DNA of 8,950 nucleotides, taken from Vulcanimicrobiota bacterium. Lineage in GTDB: Bacteria > Vulcanimicrobiota > Vulcanimicrobiia > Vulcanimicrobiales > Vulcanimicrobiaceae. The translations under genes were made by a program, and so were the position numbers. The notes beneath the pieces are model-generated. The model was not told the origin of the DNA. It was given only the letters and a program-made list of their open reading frames with translations, and made no database searches. The DNA is taken from NCBI GenBank assembly GCA_019233165.1, contig JAFAMS010000384.1, positions 1 to 8,950 of the forward strand, given 5' to 3'. Shown in pieces: positions 7,937-8,950 of the stretch (position 1 is its first letter; the number at the start of each line of letters is the position of its first letter).

Positions 7937-8661
7937 GAACGGCGGCGCTGCCGTCCCCGTAGCGTACTTCCGCGGACGTGTTTCATTTCGTGGCGGGGTT
8001 GGAATGGGCGTCCGACCTTGTGCACGGCGTCGTGACGCAAGTCGGTGTCCACGTCCTCGCAACCGATCGGGGAAAACTCCGCGCAATCGTGCGGGCGCGC
8101 CGGATAAATCCCGCAGTAGTAGTGTCCCGAGCCCGAACCTTTGAGGAAGACGCATTTGCTCGTGATGTCGTCGTTATCGACCTTTTGCAGCCAGCCGACG
8201 ACGAACCCGTCGGCCGAGCGCCGCTCGTTGACGTAGTTCTTCATCACGTCTTTGTACGACATTCCGAGGTGGTCGGCGATCCTCTGCACGTCGGCGGAGC
8301 TGACGAACGGCTCGTAACCCATGCAGCAGTTCGCGCATCCGGGCGGGCAAGCGAGAGTTTCGGGGAGGTCGCGCAGGTGCTTGCGCGCCAGGTCGATCAC
8401 TTTTGCGATCGCGTTGACGAACTCGGTATCCTCGTTATATTTGTACGACCATTCCTTGTACGTCACCGCGTTCGTATTGTACGAACGGGATATTTTCTCG
8501 TTGTACGTTATCGTGATATGTTCTTCGTCGATCTCGATGTTGTTGATTTGCCGCAGAGGTTCCAGATCCAGCAGATCGAGTTTGGTCGGCTGAGCGGTTT
8601 CGCGCGTGAACGCGCCGAGCTCGCGACGCGCCCGCAGGGTGATGAGATCGATGGTCTCCAT
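7933..8661 (-). CDS. YkgJ-family cysteine-cluster protein (zinc- or iron-chelating domain)
   Basis: A 242-residue protein carrying the YkgJ-type cysteine cluster (Pfam zinc/iron-chelating CxxCxxCC family, biochemical role unknown). The core has CPPGCANCC (C105, C109, C112, C113), then CVFLKG (C170), YYCGIYPARPHDCAEF (C183, C193) and C201. That gives eight cysteines suited to binding an Fe-S cluster or zinc. Before the core is a 100-residue N-terminal region not typical of the minimal domain. It includes a Tyr/Asn/Lys-rich stretch (52-76) with four (S/T)Y(N/K) repeats, encoded by locally AT-rich DNA. The tail is basic (RGRQRRRS). It is the first gene of a four-gene minus-strand operon. The ATG at 8661 has a GGG six bases upstream as a weak ribosome binding site. 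Its stop overlaps the GTG of the oxidoreductase, for which it might act as metal-supplying or maturation factor (inference). Confidence 0.9.
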   Translation of the reverse strand: METIDLITLRARRELGAFTRETAQPTKLDLLDLEPLRQINNIEIDEEHITITYNEKISRSYNTNAVTYKEWSYKYNEDTEFVNAIAKVIDLARKHLRDLPETLACPPGCANCCMGYEPFVSSADVQRIADHLGMSYKDVMKNYVNERRSADGFVVGWLQKVDNDDITSKCVFLKGSGSGHYYCGIYPARPHDCAEFSPIGCEDVDTDLRHDAVHKVGRPFQPRHEMKHVRGSTLRGRQRRRS

Positions 8662-8705
8662 GCCAGGCCCTACGCTTCTCGTGGAAAAGCAACCTTCGGT
8701 ACGCC
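8662..8705. promoter_or_regulatory. Short divergent intergenic region
   Basis: These 44 bases separate two divergent start codons, so promoters for at least the minus-strand operon must lie here or reach into the opposite gene. I cannot identify a convincing -35/-10 pair on either strand. The call rests on gene arrangement only. Confidence 0.4.
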
Positions 8706-8950
8706 ATGTCTTCGCCGCGCTCCGATGCCGACCGAGTCCTCAACGCCGGAATCGCGCTCGCCCTGGACAAGCTCGTCGGGCAAGGCGAGTTTTATCCCTT
8801 CGGGGTCGCGCTGACGCGCGAGGGCCGAATTCAAGTGCTCACCGCGAACGACGGAGGCGCGCGCCCAGACAGCAACTCCTTCATGCAAGCGTTGGAAGAC
8901 GCGCTCGCCGAGGGCGCGCGTTCCGGAAGCTTCGTTGCCGCGGCGATCGT
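8706..8950 (+). CDS. Start of an unrecognised protein, 3' truncated by window edge
   Basis: An open frame runs from ATG 8706 to the window end (81 full codons, no stop). No other ATG, GTG or TTG lies in frame back to the TGA at 8643-8645, so the start is well supported despite a poor ribosome binding site (GGAAAAG, about 17 bases upstream). The protein starts MSSPRSDADRVLNAGIALAL, a helix, followed by a strand-like EFYPFGVALTREGRIQVLTA and another helix SFMQALEDALAEGARSGSFV. The helix-strand pattern and GC-rich third positions look like a genuine soluble cytoplasmic protein. I do not recognise the family. It is transcribed divergently from the cysteine-cluster operon, and the two may share control. 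Confidence 0.7.
   Translation, partial: MSSPRSDADRVLNAGIALALDKLVGQGEFYPFGVALTREGRIQVLTANDGGARPDSNSFMQALEDALAEGARSGSFVAAAI

Noticed and set aside
6494..8035. Long open frame (513 codons) on the plus strand opposite the flavoenzyme
   Set aside because: The product is Arg/Asp-rich with no motif. It lies antisense to a gene with clear FAD signatures, and such frames arise from GC-rich codon bias.
7937..8155. N-terminal extension of the flavoenzyme to the ATG at 8155
   Set aside because: It would overlap the cysteine-cluster gene by over 200 bases, and the Rossmann fold normally starts within about 10 residues of the N-terminus, as with GTG 7936.
7978..8814. Plus-strand open frame of 278 codons opposite the cysteine-cluster gene
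   Set aside because: It is antisense to a gene with a clear eight-cysteine pattern. Its Val-rich product looks like a complement shadow.

Overview
The window is GC-rich (clearly above 60 percent by eye), gene-dense bacterial chromosome. Genes are packed with 1-4 base stop/start overlaps, TTG and GTG starts are used, and Shine-Dalgarno sequences are mostly weak. I see no tRNA, rRNA, CRISPR array, insertion sequence or phage gene. The layout suggests a free-living or soil-type high-GC bacterium. The lineage cannot be fixed from sequence reading alone; an uncultured high-GC phylum such as Eremiobacterota is only a guess.

Plus strand, 1-5415. The window opens inside kbl (threonine breakdown, 2-amino-3-ketobutyrate CoA ligase). 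A GH130-family mannoside phosphorylase/hydrolase is joined to it by a TTGA overlap. A small membrane-anchored protein of unknown function follows. A 125-base gap then holds a strongly structured G-rich element. After it comes a second translationally coupled run: prfC (peptide chain release factor 3), a 142-residue single-pass membrane protein, and a PLP-dependent threonine/serine dehydratase-type enzyme.

Minus strand, 8661-5422. Four genes form one compact operon, read from 8661 downward: a YkgJ-type cysteine-cluster protein, a PYROXD2/CrtI-like FAD oxidoreductase, an AhpD-like peroxidase-related enzyme with a CxxC pair, and a small secreted protein resembling a stripped-down Cu/Zn superoxide dismutase. 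Each junction overlaps by 1-4 bases. The combination of metal-binding cysteine protein, flavin oxidase/desaturase, thiol peroxidase and SOD-like exported protein suggests a redox module. Its substrate cannot be read from the sequence, and it is the most interesting part of the window.

The right edge (8706-8950, plus strand) holds the start of a divergent gene of unknown function, only 44 bases from the operon's first start codon.
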